Shown here one piece after another: positions 34,810 to 42,944 of a stretch of 64,000 bases of DNA. Position 1 is the first letter of the stretch, and each line of letters begins with the position of its first letter. This DNA comes from Planctomycetota bacterium (GTDB lineage Bacteria > Planctomycetota > Phycisphaerae > Phycisphaerales > Phycisphaeraceae). Made by a program: the position numbers and the translations under genes. Below the pieces are notes generated by a model. It made no database searches, was not told the origin of the DNA, and saw nothing but the letters and a program-made list of their open reading frames with translations. The stretch lies in contig JAIOPN010000014.1 of NCBI GenBank assembly GCA_021413865.1, forward strand, positions 62,001 to 126,000. Reading direction: 5' to 3'.

Positions 34810-36126
34810 CTACTTCAAATCCTCCGCGCGCTGCGCCACCTTCCGGTACGCCGCCGCGTAGCGCTCGATCTCCTCCGGCCGATCGTGCTTGAACCACGGC
34901 ACGCCGAACGCGATCTCGTGGATGCTCTCCGTCACCGGCAGCGTCCCCTTGCCCTGGCGCACGTCGCGCTGGCCAAACGCAATCATCGTCGGCTTGCCCT
35001 GGTGGAACAGGTCCAGATCATGGAACACCGCGTGCGTGTGCAGTGGGAAGTTCGCCCCCGGCCCGCAGCCCGGCACGCCCTCCGCGCTCACCGCCTCGCA
35101 GAACTTCGCGATCGGCAGCCCGCCAAGCTCCTTCGCCACATAAAGCCCGCGCGAGGCGTACCACCCGCCCATCGTCGAGCCCGACCCCTTCGCCGGCCGG
35201 TGCGCCCGCAGGCCCGGCACGCCCTCGAGCAGGTCCCAGAACCGGTTGAGCGCCTTCTGGATCTCCGCCGCGCGCTGGTCGTACGACTTGAGCTGCACCC
35301 GACCCATCGCGGCGCAGGTCTGGTTCATCCGGTGCTTCTGCCCGCCGACCGGAACCCCCTTGAAACGCGACAGGTCCACGTTGCTGACCGCCCCCTCGCC
35401 CTTCGCGTAGATGCTCGGCCCGCCGGTCCGCTCGTAGAAGCCGTACGCGATGCACCGCTCGTACAACTCCTCGTTGTTTGTCACCATCACGCCCGCCTCG
35501 CCGATGGCGAAGCTCTTGCCCGACATGCAGCTCATGGCCGCGATGTCGCCGATCGTGCCGACCTTCCGCCCCTTGTAGAGCGTGCCGTGCGCGTGGCTGC
35601 AGTCCTCGATCACCTTGACGTTGTGCTTGCGGGCGATGGCCATGATGCGGTCCATGTCCGCCGGGTAGCCGGCGTAGTGGACCACGATGATCGCCCGCGT
35701 CTTGGGCCCGATGCGGTGCTCGATGTCGTTCGGGTCGATGCAGAGCGAGTTGAACTCGACGTCGGCGAAGTTCACCGCCGCCCCCAGGTGCAGGATGCTC
35801 GTGCACGACGCCCAGTAGGTCATGCCCGCGCAGATCACCTCGTCGCCCGCCCCGATGCCGCACGCCCAGAACGCCCCCTGCAGCGCGCTGGTGCCGCTGG
35901 GATAAGAAAGGCAGTACTTCGTGCCCATCCACTTGGCGAAATCCGCCTCGAACAGCTTGCTGATGTCGTTGCTCGACATCGCCCCGCGCCGGACCACGTC
36001 GAGCACCGCCTCTTCATCTTCCTTGGTCACGATCGGCCAGGCGAACAGGGTCGGATCGACCTTCTCGACGGCCTTGGGGCCGCCCTTGATCGCCAAAGTC
36101 TGTGCGGTGAGCGTCGCGGTGGTCAT
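34810..36126 (-). CDS. DegT/DnrJ/EryC1/StrS-family PLP aminotransferase
   Basis: A 438-aa fold-type I PLP enzyme. It shows YPSGTSALQGAFWACGIGAGDEVI (the cofactor phosphate region), VIEDCSHAHG with the Asp (D175) that pairs the pyridine nitrogen, and SCMSGKSFAIGEAG, in which K204 would form the Schiff base. In this family the enzyme aminates keto-sugars (amino-sugar synthesis) or acts as a dehydratase; the substrate is not evident. The ATG at 36126 with AAGGAT upstream fits the family start; the 27 residues above it are not conserved-looking. Downstream lies an amidohydrolase on the same strand, perhaps one pathway. Confidence 0.92.
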   Translation of the reverse strand: MTTATLTAQTLAIKGGPKAVEKVDPTLFAWPIVTKEDEEAVLDVVRRGAMSSNDISKLFEADFAKWMGTKYCLSYPSGTSALQGAFWACGIGAGDEVICAGMTYWASCTSILHLGAAVNFADVEFNSLCIDPNDIEHRIGPKTRAIIVVHYAGYPADMDRIMAIARKHNVKVIEDCSHAHGTLYKGRKVGTIGDIAAMSCMSGKSFAIGEAGVMVTNNEELYERCIAYGFYERTGGPSIYAKGEGAVSNVDLSRFKGVPVGGQKHRMNQTCAAMGRVQLKSYDQRAAEIQKALNRFWDLLEGVPGLRAHRPAKGSGSTMGGWYASRGLYVAKELGGLPIAKFCEAVSAEGVPGCGPGANFPLHTHAVFHDLDLFHQGKPTMIAFGQRDVRQGKGTLPVTESIHEIAFGVPWFKHDRPEEIERYAAAYRKVAQRAEDLK

Positions 36127-36283
36127 GGGGAATCCTTGTGAAAGCCTTGTGAAAGGGAGGCGGACCATTGTAACAGGGCGGGGAATCGAGCGGGTACGCA
36201 CGGCCACGGGGGCGTGTTTGCCGATAGGGGATCAAATTGGATTGGAAATCATCCCAAGGCTATCATGGTCACGGAGGTGAATC

Positions 36284-36490
36284 ATGCATTTTACCGTGGA
36301 AGTTGAACGCGAAACCGACAAGCGATGGATCGCGGAAGTGACCGACCTACCGGGCGTCATGGCCTACGGCACCACGCGCAAACAGGCCGTGTTGAAAGTC
36401 CAGGCGTTGGCCCTGCGGGTGCTCGCGGATCGCATCGAGCACGGCGAGAAGATCCCCTCCATCGCCAAACATTTCGTGGAGGCGGCGTGA
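36284..36490 (+). CDS. hicB: HicB-family antitoxin (UPF0150 fold)
   Basis: A 68-aa protein with the HicB N-terminal fold: FTVEVERETDKRWIAEVTDLPGVMAYGTTRKQAVLKVQALALRVLADRIEHG. The WIAEVTDLPGV and A-x-x-x-V-x-x-A-L segments are typical. It lacks a separate C-terminal DNA-binding domain, as do many short HicB proteins. Its stop overlaps the toxin start (GTGA), so they are translationally coupled with the antitoxin first. It should bind and inactivate HicA. Confidence 0.9.
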   Translation: MHFTVEVERETDKRWIAEVTDLPGVMAYGTTRKQAVLKVQALALRVLADRIEHGEKIPSIAKHFVEAA

Positions 36491-36699
36491 GCCGGTGGGG
36501 CTCCCATAAAGCCAAACGCGTTCTTGCCGCGCTGCTGCGGATCGGTTGGCGGATCAAGCGCACAAGCGGCTCGCATCACACACTGACACGCGAAGGATGG
36601 CCGGATTATGTCTGGGCGTTCCACGACGGCGTGGAAATCGGCCCCCGTATGCTGGCGCGTATCGCCCGAAAAAGCGGGCTGCGCACGGAAGATTTGTAA
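36487..36699 (+). CDS. hicA: HicA-family mRNA interferase toxin
   Basis: A 70-aa HicA-type toxin: KRVLAALLRIGWRIKRTSGSHHTLTREGWPDYVWAFHDGVEIGPRMLARIARKSGL. The double-stranded-RNA-binding-like fold and catalytic His in GSHHTL are present (family motif G-S-H-x-x-L/Y), followed by the usual helix and IARKSGL. The start is the GTG at 36487, overlapping the antitoxin stop by 4 bp; no better start exists in frame. HicA cleaves mRNA or tmRNA when free of HicB. The pair lies in a region of repeats and a low-GC gene, which fits accessory DNA. Confidence 0.88.
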   Translation: MSRWGSHKAKRVLAALLRIGWRIKRTSGSHHTLTREGWPDYVWAFHDGVEIGPRMLARIARKSGLRTEDL

Positions 36700-36802
36700 C
36701 CTCTCACCCCACCGGCGGCAGCGCATGTCGGACCTCATTTCACCCGCCAATCCGCAATTGATGCCACACCGCATCCCGCCAGGGTGCGGCGTGTCTCGAT
36801 CT

Positions 36803-36995
36803 TCCAGCCCAACGGGCTGAAACCCACCAGCCCGGGGCAACGCCCCGGGAACCGATCACCCCCCTTAATTTTCAAGCCCTGAAAGGGCGGCACGCCCATC
36901 GTGTGTCGCCCTTACAGGACTGACGCGTTTCACGGCGACCCAACCCGGGGCGTTGCCCCGGGCTTGTAAGTGCCAGCCCGTTGAGCTGAAAGAGA
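36803..36995. repeat. Nested inverted-repeat element in the gap after hicA
   Basis: Two identical-sense hairpins CCCGGGGC-AAC-GCCCCGGG (36831-36849) and CCCGGGGC-GTT-GCCCCGGG (36944-36962) are reverse complements of each other. Outside them CCAACGGGCTGAA (36809-36821) pairs with CAGCCCGTTGAGC (36974 onward), and inside them GCCCTGAAAGGGCGGCAC pairs with GTGTCGCCCTTACAGGAC (36901-36920). The roughly 190 bp can therefore fold into one long interrupted stem. It fills most of the 369-bp gap between hicA and the next gene and resembles REP/MITE-like elements. I see no gene in the rest. Confidence 0.8.
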
Positions 36996-37068
36996 CAAGG
37001 CTGATCCGAAGCGGGAGTCACGGGTCGGGCGTACCCGCCGGACCCGTGCCTCGGGGACACGTTCAAGT

Positions 37069-38634
37069 TCATTGGCCGATGTTGAGGCGCAACGGCTCGA
37101 ATCCGGGAGCTACCACCGCAACCTGATCGCCCAATGCCCACACGATTCCCTGTAGGTGACCGATTTCGCCGATTCCATTAGCAGGCAGAACAATAGTCGC
37201 TGACTTTATCGGGTGACCCTCGGCGTCGAGTTTCAATACCGTGGCTTGAATGTCCAACGGAGCCCCGTTGCGAAGCGACAATACCAGCCCGGGCCCAGTC
37301 ATTGCAGCCCGATGCGATGCTACTACCGAAAACTTGATGCCGCCAGTCACACCGATCTTCGGAATCGCGTTTGGGTTCTTCTTCCGGGCAATCTTGTCGG
37401 GTATAGTAGGAAGGCCTAATTCCCGAGTGACTCGGCTCGGGAGCGGCGCAATTCCCAAGCTCCGCATTGCACTCAACGGTAACAACAAATAATCCGGATG
37501 TGGCTTTCCGTCGCCGGTAATTTTTGCCGCATCAGCAAATTCTTTTGAGCCTGCCTGAATCGCAGCGCAGAAAGATGTAGCGGACATGTAGTTCATTTTG
37601 GCCTGGTCGGGCTCCGAACGGATATCCGTGTGTCCGATCATGGTGGTCTCGAGTCCGTAGATCTTGAACTCGTTGCCGTTTTCCACACGAAACGCGAGGA
37701 ATGCGTGGCCCGGAACAATCGCAATGTAGGGCTCTATATTAATTTTTCTCAGAAGCGATGCGAATACAGCGGTTCCATCAATGCAATTCCCCTGCGCAGT
37801 GGACAAAGAGTCCTCAAAAGGTCGCACAGTTTGGCTGAACACTTTCCCACCAGCACCCGGCGTAACTTCAATGCTGCTGTAACGAAATCCGCGCCGCTGA
37901 AGGGTTTGCCATATGGCAAAGACCTGTTGCATTGTGTGTTCGGGGCCAGAGTGCTGTCCATTGAAGCTGTCGACGATTCCTTGTTCTAGCGACTCGCGGA
38001 GCAGCAAATCAATCCACGGATGATCCTCATTGACATAAGCCGCTACCATCCACTGTACATTTTCAGGTCCTGATCCCGAGAACTGATTGGACCACCCGAG
38101 CGGGCAGTCGCGTATTGACCGAACCGTAATCGTCTTGACGATTTCCTTCTCCGCATCGTCATCGATCCTCACCTTGAATACAACGCTCAATGGAATCTGT
38201 TGATCATTTTCACCTAGTATTTTGTAGTTCCATTTCATAGTGGGATAGACTTGGTAGGATCGGCCGTTCTCCGTAAGTACTTCGTCACAACTGCTCTCGT
38301 CGAAGAACCGGGTTGCTGCGATGATCAGTCGCACTCGTGTGTGCGGCTTGCTTGTTTTGATGGTGACGCCGAGAAATTCCTGAAGAAGTTTCTCGATCTG
38401 GGCGCTCGAATTATCTTTCTGTGACCGGATTCGGTCCTGCTGTACCGATGCTGCTTGCAGCGCCTTGATTCTTTCGGGTCGAATCGTTGATGCCGCAATT
38501 ACAAGTGATGGAAAGAGGTTATCGTCGGGCTGCGCCCATGCGCATTCTACTTGTGCATATGTCGTTGATGAAGAAACCAACGCAAGCGTGAGTACAACAA
38601 CCGAGAATGCGATTGAACCTAAACGAGTTGTCAT
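37069..38634 (-). CDS. Exported transglutaminase-like (papain-fold) protein
   Basis: A 521-aa protein with a signal peptide (about 1-27, ending TYA-QV). Residues about 235-335 fit a transglutaminase-like protease fold: QGNCIDGTAVFASLLRKINIEPYIAIVPGHAFLAF has the expected Cys (C284) at a helix start and His (H310), and LETT (E329) could be the third residue. The N-terminal 200 residues and C-terminal beta-rich part (VVASHRAAMTGPGLVLSLRNGAPLDIQATV) match nothing I recognise. Substrate and activity are unknown. GC content is visibly lower than its neighbours, with A/T-ending codons, which suggests transfer. It lies beside hicBA and a repeat element. Confidence 0.75.
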   Translation of the reverse strand: MTTRLGSIAFSVVVLTLALVSSSTTYAQVECAWAQPDDNLFPSLVIAASTIRPERIKALQAASVQQDRIRSQKDNSSAQIEKLLQEFLGVTIKTSKPHTRVRLIIAATRFFDESSCDEVLTENGRSYQVYPTMKWNYKILGENDQQIPLSVVFKVRIDDDAEKEIVKTITVRSIRDCPLGWSNQFSGSGPENVQWMVAAYVNEDHPWIDLLLRESLEQGIVDSFNGQHSGPEHTMQQVFAIWQTLQRRGFRYSSIEVTPGAGGKVFSQTVRPFEDSLSTAQGNCIDGTAVFASLLRKINIEPYIAIVPGHAFLAFRVENGNEFKIYGLETTMIGHTDIRSEPDQAKMNYMSATSFCAAIQAGSKEFADAAKITGDGKPHPDYLLLPLSAMRSLGIAPLPSRVTRELGLPTIPDKIARKKNPNAIPKIGVTGGIKFSVVASHRAAMTGPGLVLSLRNGAPLDIQATVLKLDAEGHPIKSATIVLPANGIGEIGHLQGIVWALGDQVAVVAPGFEPLRLNIGQ

Positions 38635-38744
38635 GCATGCGTCCTCAAGGATGCGACACCACTAATTCCAACAACGAAAAAGCTTCAGCCGCCGCTGACC
38701 GGCTACCCCATGCTAGAGACATAATACCCGGGCACGAAGACCCC

Positions 38745-41159
38745 TCACGCCAGCCTCGCAAACCCCGTGTGCTTCACCGGGCCGCCGATGCGTTGACGCA
38801 CATCACCCGCGCGGATCGCGGCGGCTAGCTCAGCGAAGACGGTGTCGCAGGCGGCGAGGTAGGCGTCCGCGTGGCGGTCCTCATGGGTGAGCATGGGGTA
38901 GAAGCCCGAGCCGGCGAGGAAGCCGTGGGTGAGCATGCGGACGGTGAAGAGCGTCGTCAGCGCGGCGGCGTCGGGGTGGGTGAAGGCGAAGCCGGCCCAG
39001 CAGACGTGGCCGGTGGAGGTGAGCGGGAGGCTGTGGCGCTTGGCCAGGTCGAGCCAGCCGGCGCGGACGCGCTCGCCGATGCGCTTCACGTGGGCGGGGA
39101 CGTCGATGCGCATCATCTTTTTCACCGCCGCCACGCCCGCTGCGGGGCCCACGCCCTCGGTCCAGAACGAGCTGGAGATGAACGACGCCTGCGCCGCCTC
39201 CATGGTCGCAGCCTTGCCGAGGACGGCCGCGATCGGGAAGCCGTTGCCCAGCGCCTTGGCGAAGACGGCCACGTCGGGCGTCACGCCATACAGCAGGTGC
39301 GCCCCACCTAACCGCATCCGCCAGCCGATCGACACCTCGTCGAAGACGAGCTTCGCGCCGTGTTTGTCGCACATCTCACGGATGCCCTCGAGGAAGCCGG
39401 GGGCGGGATCGACCGAGCGCGTCGGTTCCATGATGACGGCGGCGAGCTTCGGGCCGTGCTGGTCGAAGATGCGTTTGATCTCGTCGAGCTTGTTGTAGTT
39501 GAAGGTGAGGCAGGAGCCCGAGAGGGAGGCGGGGACGCCGGTGGGGCTCAGGCCCGGGAGCAGGTGGCCGTTGAGAGACTCGGTCGAGCCCAGGTTGGCG
39601 GCGAGGTACCAGTCCGACCAGCCGTGGTAGCCGCAGACGGCCAGGGTCTCGCGGCCGGTGGCGGCGCGGGCGATGCGCGCCGCCACCGCCAGCGCCTCGC
39701 CGCCGGCGCGGGTGTAGCGCACCTGCTGCGCCCAGGGGTGGATCGTCGTGAGCAGCTTCGCCAGCTCCACCTCATCCGGCGAGTTGAGCACGCTCACGGA
39801 GCCCAACTGCACACGGCGGATCACCGCCGCGTTCACGTCCGGGTCGGCGTAGCCCAGCAGGCAGGCGCCCACTGAGTTGTAGCTCATGTCGATGAACTTT
39901 CGGCCCTCGGTGTCGATCACCTCGCAGCCGATCGCCTGCTCGTAATAGGCGGGCCACTGGTCGGGGGCGAACATCTCGGGCCGCTTGGAGAGGAGCTGCG
40001 TGCCGCCGGGGATCAGTTTTTTCGCCTCGCGGTAGAGCGCCTGCACTTTTTCGCCGGTGGGCTTGGGGGTGATGCCCAGCAACTGCCGGGCGTTGCTGGA
40101 GAAGATGCGCTCGATGTCCGTGTCGGTCAGGTGCATGGTGAGCGCCGCCTGCTTGAGGGCGAGGAGCGACTCGTTGCCGACGAGGGTGTGCCGGCCGAGC
40201 TTCCAGTTGTCCCACTGGGCGTTGTTGTCGTAGAGCCAGAAGAAGCCGTCGGCGATGGAGATGGCCCGGCCGCGCATGCCCGAGACGGGGAAGTCGCTGC
40301 CGTACATGAGGCGCGTGGTGCCGAACTCGCGGATGATCGCCTCGTAGGCGGCGGCCTCGCAGACGGCGGAGGAGTCGAAGTAGATATTGTCCAGCCCGCG
40401 GAGGGAGCCGACGCCCTCGACGGTGTGGTAGGCGCTGAAGCCGCGGGCGGCGTGGGCGAGGACGTAGCGTGCGTTGGGGAAGCGGGTGCAGTGCTCGCGG
40501 ATGTAGCGCTGGTTCTGCGGGTCGGCGATGGCGCGGTTGAGCACCATGTGCATGGTGATCCAGAGGCCGTAGCGGTCCGCCAGCTCCCAGCCCCACTCGG
40601 GCATGAACTCGGACTGGTCGGCGTTCATGGTGTCGGTGCGCTGGGAGAAGACGTGGTAGACCTTGAAGCCGCAGATGCGGGCGCGGTGCTTCTTGATGAA
40701 GGCCTCGACTTGGGCGGGGTCGTCGCTGGGGCGGATCATCATCAACCCGCGCGAGCCGGCGGTTTCGGGGCGGGAGAGCTCATCGACTAGGAATTGGTTG
40801 GCGGGGCCGGGGTCGAGCTGGCGGAAGGGGAAGGGGAAGTAGAGGCCGTCGCGCAGGGCGCGGTCGCCCATCCACTGGTCGGTGTGCTCTTTGGTGACGT
40901 CGTAGCCGATGACGGGGTTGCCGGTGAAGGCGTCGGCGGGCGTGCCGGGGCTGAGGTGGCGGAGGTCGTACCAGTGGGCGTGGGCGTCGAAGGAATCGGG
41001 CGGGACGAAGCTGCGCAGGAGGCGGTCGAACAGCTCACGGTCGGCGGGCTCGACCTTGTAGGCGCGGGCGTCGGCGACGGTCGCCAGGGCGGAGGGTTTT
41101 AGGACGGAGGCGGCGTCGGCGGCGGGCTGCGCGGGCGTGGTGGTCGTGGAGGTTGTCAT
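38745..41159 (-). CDS. Amidohydrolase fused to a class III (GSA-like) PLP aminotransferase
   Basis: An 804-aa two-domain protein. Residues about 50-330 form an amidohydrolase_2-type TIM barrel: DAHAHWYDL at the first strand, LAHAARGF in the middle and LMYGSDFPVSG at the last metal ligand. Residues about 355-804 are a class III aminotransferase: LIPGGTQLLSKRP as in GSA aminotransferases, RYTRAGGEALAVAARIAR, VCGYHGWSDWY, LVFDEVSIGWRM with the PLP-pairing Asp, and FAKALGNGFPIA with the Schiff-base Lys. The ATG at 41159 begins a Thr-rich N-terminus; the open frame above it (to 41,993) runs into a repeat and an opposite-strand gene and is not coding. Substrates are unknown. Confidence 0.88.
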   Translation of the reverse strand: MTTSTTTTPAQPAADAASVLKPSALATVADARAYKVEPADRELFDRLLRSFVPPDSFDAHAHWYDLRHLSPGTPADAFTGNPVIGYDVTKEHTDQWMGDRALRDGLYFPFPFRQLDPGPANQFLVDELSRPETAGSRGLMMIRPSDDPAQVEAFIKKHRARICGFKVYHVFSQRTDTMNADQSEFMPEWGWELADRYGLWITMHMVLNRAIADPQNQRYIREHCTRFPNARYVLAHAARGFSAYHTVEGVGSLRGLDNIYFDSSAVCEAAAYEAIIREFGTTRLMYGSDFPVSGMRGRAISIADGFFWLYDNNAQWDNWKLGRHTLVGNESLLALKQAALTMHLTDTDIERIFSSNARQLLGITPKPTGEKVQALYREAKKLIPGGTQLLSKRPEMFAPDQWPAYYEQAIGCEVIDTEGRKFIDMSYNSVGACLLGYADPDVNAAVIRRVQLGSVSVLNSPDEVELAKLLTTIHPWAQQVRYTRAGGEALAVAARIARAATGRETLAVCGYHGWSDWYLAANLGSTESLNGHLLPGLSPTGVPASLSGSCLTFNYNKLDEIKRIFDQHGPKLAAVIMEPTRSVDPAPGFLEGIREMCDKHGAKLVFDEVSIGWRMRLGGAHLLYGVTPDVAVFAKALGNGFPIAAVLGKAATMEAAQASFISSSFWTEGVGPAAGVAAVKKMMRIDVPAHVKRIGERVRAGWLDLAKRHSLPLTSTGHVCWAGFAFTHPDAAALTTLFTVRMLTHGFLAGSGFYPMLTHEDRHADAYLAACDTVFAELAAAIRAGDVRQRIGGPVKHTGFARLA

Positions 41160-41224
41160 GGCGATAGGCCCTGGAGGTGAGGGTCGAAAGGCGAGCGGGC
41201 ATTGTATCCTGAGGCGAGTAATGG

Positions 41225-41337
41225 TCTCTTTTGAAATGGGTGGCTGGGGCTGAGGCTTTGCGAAGACCCGGCTTGGCGCTCGAAGCAGACCGGGGCATCG
41301 AAGACTATGCCCCATCCACCCCTTGCGTTTCAAAAAG
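41225..41337. repeat. Dispersed hairpin element, copy 3
   Basis: A third copy of the element at 18.97 and 19.50 kb, about 22 kb away in the same orientation. The left arm TTTTGAAATGGGTGGCTGGGGC is unchanged, but the right arm has GCCCCATCCACCCC, a one-base change that weakens the stem, and the internal hairpin reads GGCTTTGCGAAGACC. The GGGGCATCGAAGACT block is kept. It occupies the divergent promoter space between the amidohydrolase-aminotransferase gene and a small membrane protein. Confidence 0.82.
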
Positions 41338-41372
41338 AACCACCCTCCCGTGCCGCGGTTACAATCGGGCCG

Positions 41373-41624
41373 GTGGACAAGACCACACGACACGCGCAGG
41401 CGGTGATGCTGCTCTCGCTGATCCTGCTGGGAGCGGTGATCGGCTCGGTGGTGATCGGCCTGCTGATCCGCGCCTGGCGGAGGTATAACGAGCGGCTCAC
41501 CACGTCCCGCAAGAACGAACCGCCGGCCGACGCGTGGACGATCGCCGGCCAACGGCTCGAAACACCCCCCGATGACACCGAAGAAAACGAAGACGACGAA
41601 ACCGACCCGCCGCCCTACCAGTGA
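41373..41624 (+). CDS. Small single-pass membrane protein (hypothetical)
   Basis: An 83-aa protein starting at GTG 41373. Residues about 10-33 are a clear transmembrane helix (VMLLSLILLGAVIGSVVIGLLIRAW), followed by a basic stretch (RRYNERL) and an acidic, Pro-rich tail (DDTEENEDDETDPPPYQ). By the positive-inside rule the C-terminus is likely cytoplasmic. I do not recognise a family. It overlaps the start of the reductase gene by 53 bp in another frame, so the two are probably co-transcribed. Confidence 0.5.
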   Translation: MDKTTRHAQAVMLLSLILLGAVIGSVVIGLLIRAWRRYNERLTTSRKNEPPADAWTIAGQRLETPPDDTEENEDDETDPPPYQ

Positions 41625-42387
41625 CCGCGCCGAACCGGGCGCGAAGGTGGCGCTGGTGACGGGCGGGGCGAAGCGCGTGGGGGCGGCGATCGCGCTGCGG
41701 CTGGCGGAAGCCGGATACGACGTGGCGATCACGTACAACAGCAGCGCGGCGGAGGCGGCGAAGGTCGTGCGGGCGATCGAGGCGCTGGGGAGACGGGCGC
41801 TGGCGATCCGGGTGGATTTCGCGAAGGCGGGCTGCGCGGAGGCGGTGTACCGGGCGTTCACGCGGCGGTTCGACCGGCTCGACGCCCTGGTGAACAACGC
41901 GAGCACGTTCGCCCCCTCCCCGCTCGCGAGCGTGGAGCGCCGGGATTTCGACGCCAACATGGCGGTGAACGCGGTGGCGCCGCTGATGCTCATCCAGAAG
42001 TTCGCCCCGATGCTGCGGGCCCACTATGACCCCGCCGACCCGGCGAGCACCGGGCGGGTGGTGAACTTCATCGACATCCACGTGCTGGGCCAGCCGCTCA
42101 AGGGTTACGTCGCTTACAACGCCAGCAAGGCGGCGCTGCACGAGGTCACGATGACGCTGGCGCTGGAGTTGGCGCCGTCGATCACGGTCAACGCGATCGC
42201 GCCCGGCGTGGTGGCGTGGGCGGAGTCGTACACGGCGGCGCAGCGTGAGGCGTACATGCGCCGCGTCCCGCTGGCCCGGCCGGGCACGCCGGCGGACGCG
42301 GCGGCGGCGGTGCTCTTCCTCGTGCACGATGCGCACTACTGCACGGGGCAGGTGATCCGGCTCGATGGCGGGCGGTGGTTGACGTGA
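41572..42387 (+). CDS. SDR-family reductase of the PTR1/FolM type
   Basis: A 271-aa short-chain dehydrogenase. The nucleotide-binding motif is TGGAKRVG, the TGxxxR(x)G variant seen in pteridine reductases and FolM (dihydromonapterin reductase), in place of the usual TGxxxGIG. NNAS follows, the catalytic YNASK is at about residue 181, and IAPGVV and LDGGRWLT end the protein. FolM/PTR1 enzymes reduce dihydropterins or dihydrofolate with NADPH; that role is likely here but not certain. The N-terminal about 22 residues are basic and Pro/Thr-rich, so a later start is possible. The gene overlaps the small membrane-protein gene. Confidence 0.85.
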   Translation: MTPKKTKTTKPTRRPTSDRAEPGAKVALVTGGAKRVGAAIALRLAEAGYDVAITYNSSAAEAAKVVRAIEALGRRALAIRVDFAKAGCAEAVYRAFTRRFDRLDALVNNASTFAPSPLASVERRDFDANMAVNAVAPLMLIQKFAPMLRAHYDPADPASTGRVVNFIDIHVLGQPLKGYVAYNASKAALHEVTMTLALELAPSITVNAIAPGVVAWAESYTAAQREAYMRRVPLARPGTPADAAAAVLFLVHDAHYCTGQVIRLDGGRWLT

Positions 42388-42428
42388 AGAGATAAGAGAA
42401 TCCGGCCCCCCGACGATTCGCGGATTCG

Positions 42429-42890
42429 TCATCGGGCTTGGCTTGGATTGCCGTGCAGGACGCAGCGGCCGGTGCCGGTGCAGACGTCGCATTCGGGGAC
42501 GTTGCCCGCGACGTGGGCGAGGCAGTGGTCGATGCGCGAGCCGATGACATCGGCGATCAATGGGTGCAGGCCGAGCGGCGCGGCGACGAGGAACTCGACG
42601 CCGGGGTGTTTCTGCGCCGCCTGCGCGGTGAGGCGGGGGATGTCCTGGTCCCAGTGACGGCCGGGCAGGAGGAAATAGGGCATCACGACCACGCGGCCGG
42701 CGCCGCGCTCGACGCAGCGGTCGAACGCGGTGGCGATGGAGGGCTCGGCCAGCTCCATGTGGGCGGGCTCGACGATCGGGAACTTCGCGCCGCCGTGGCC
42801 GCGGAACAGCTCGACGACCTGGAGGAGCATGTCGTTGGACTCGGCGCGGCGGGAGCCGTGGTCCACGATGATGACGGCGGGCTGGGGCAT
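42429..42890 (-). CDS. CbiX/SirB-like sirohydrochlorin chelatase with C-terminal cysteine motif
   Basis: A 153-aa single-domain member of the CbiX/SirB class II chelatases. VIIVDHGSRR carries the metal/tetrapyrrole His; then MELAEPSIATAFDRCVERGAGRVVVMPYFLLPGRHWDQDIP, with a second His region, fits the family well. Such enzymes insert Co or Fe into sirohydrochlorin for cobalamin or siroheme. The C-terminal tail has ECDVCTGTGRCVLHGN, a C-x2-C-x5-C pattern, which may bind an Fe-S cluster or zinc; short CbiX proteins with C-terminal Cys/His motifs are known. It is convergent with the reductase gene, 41 bp away. Confidence 0.85.
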   Translation of the reverse strand: MPQPAVIIVDHGSRRAESNDMLLQVVELFRGHGGAKFPIVEPAHMELAEPSIATAFDRCVERGAGRVVVMPYFLLPGRHWDQDIPRLTAQAAQKHPGVEFLVAAPLGLHPLIADVIGSRIDHCLAHVAGNVPECDVCTGTGRCVLHGNPSQAR

Positions 42891-42944
42891 AAGAAAAATA
42901 AGAGAAGACGCTAAGCCGCGAGCGGCTCGGAGGAGCGCCGGGGG

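Noticed and set aside
41160-41993. N-terminal extension of the amidohydrolase-aminotransferase ORF up to 41993
   Set aside because: It runs through a dispersed hairpin element and is antisense to the small membrane protein and reductase genes. The sequence is low-complexity Arg/Ala, and the domain starts after 41159.
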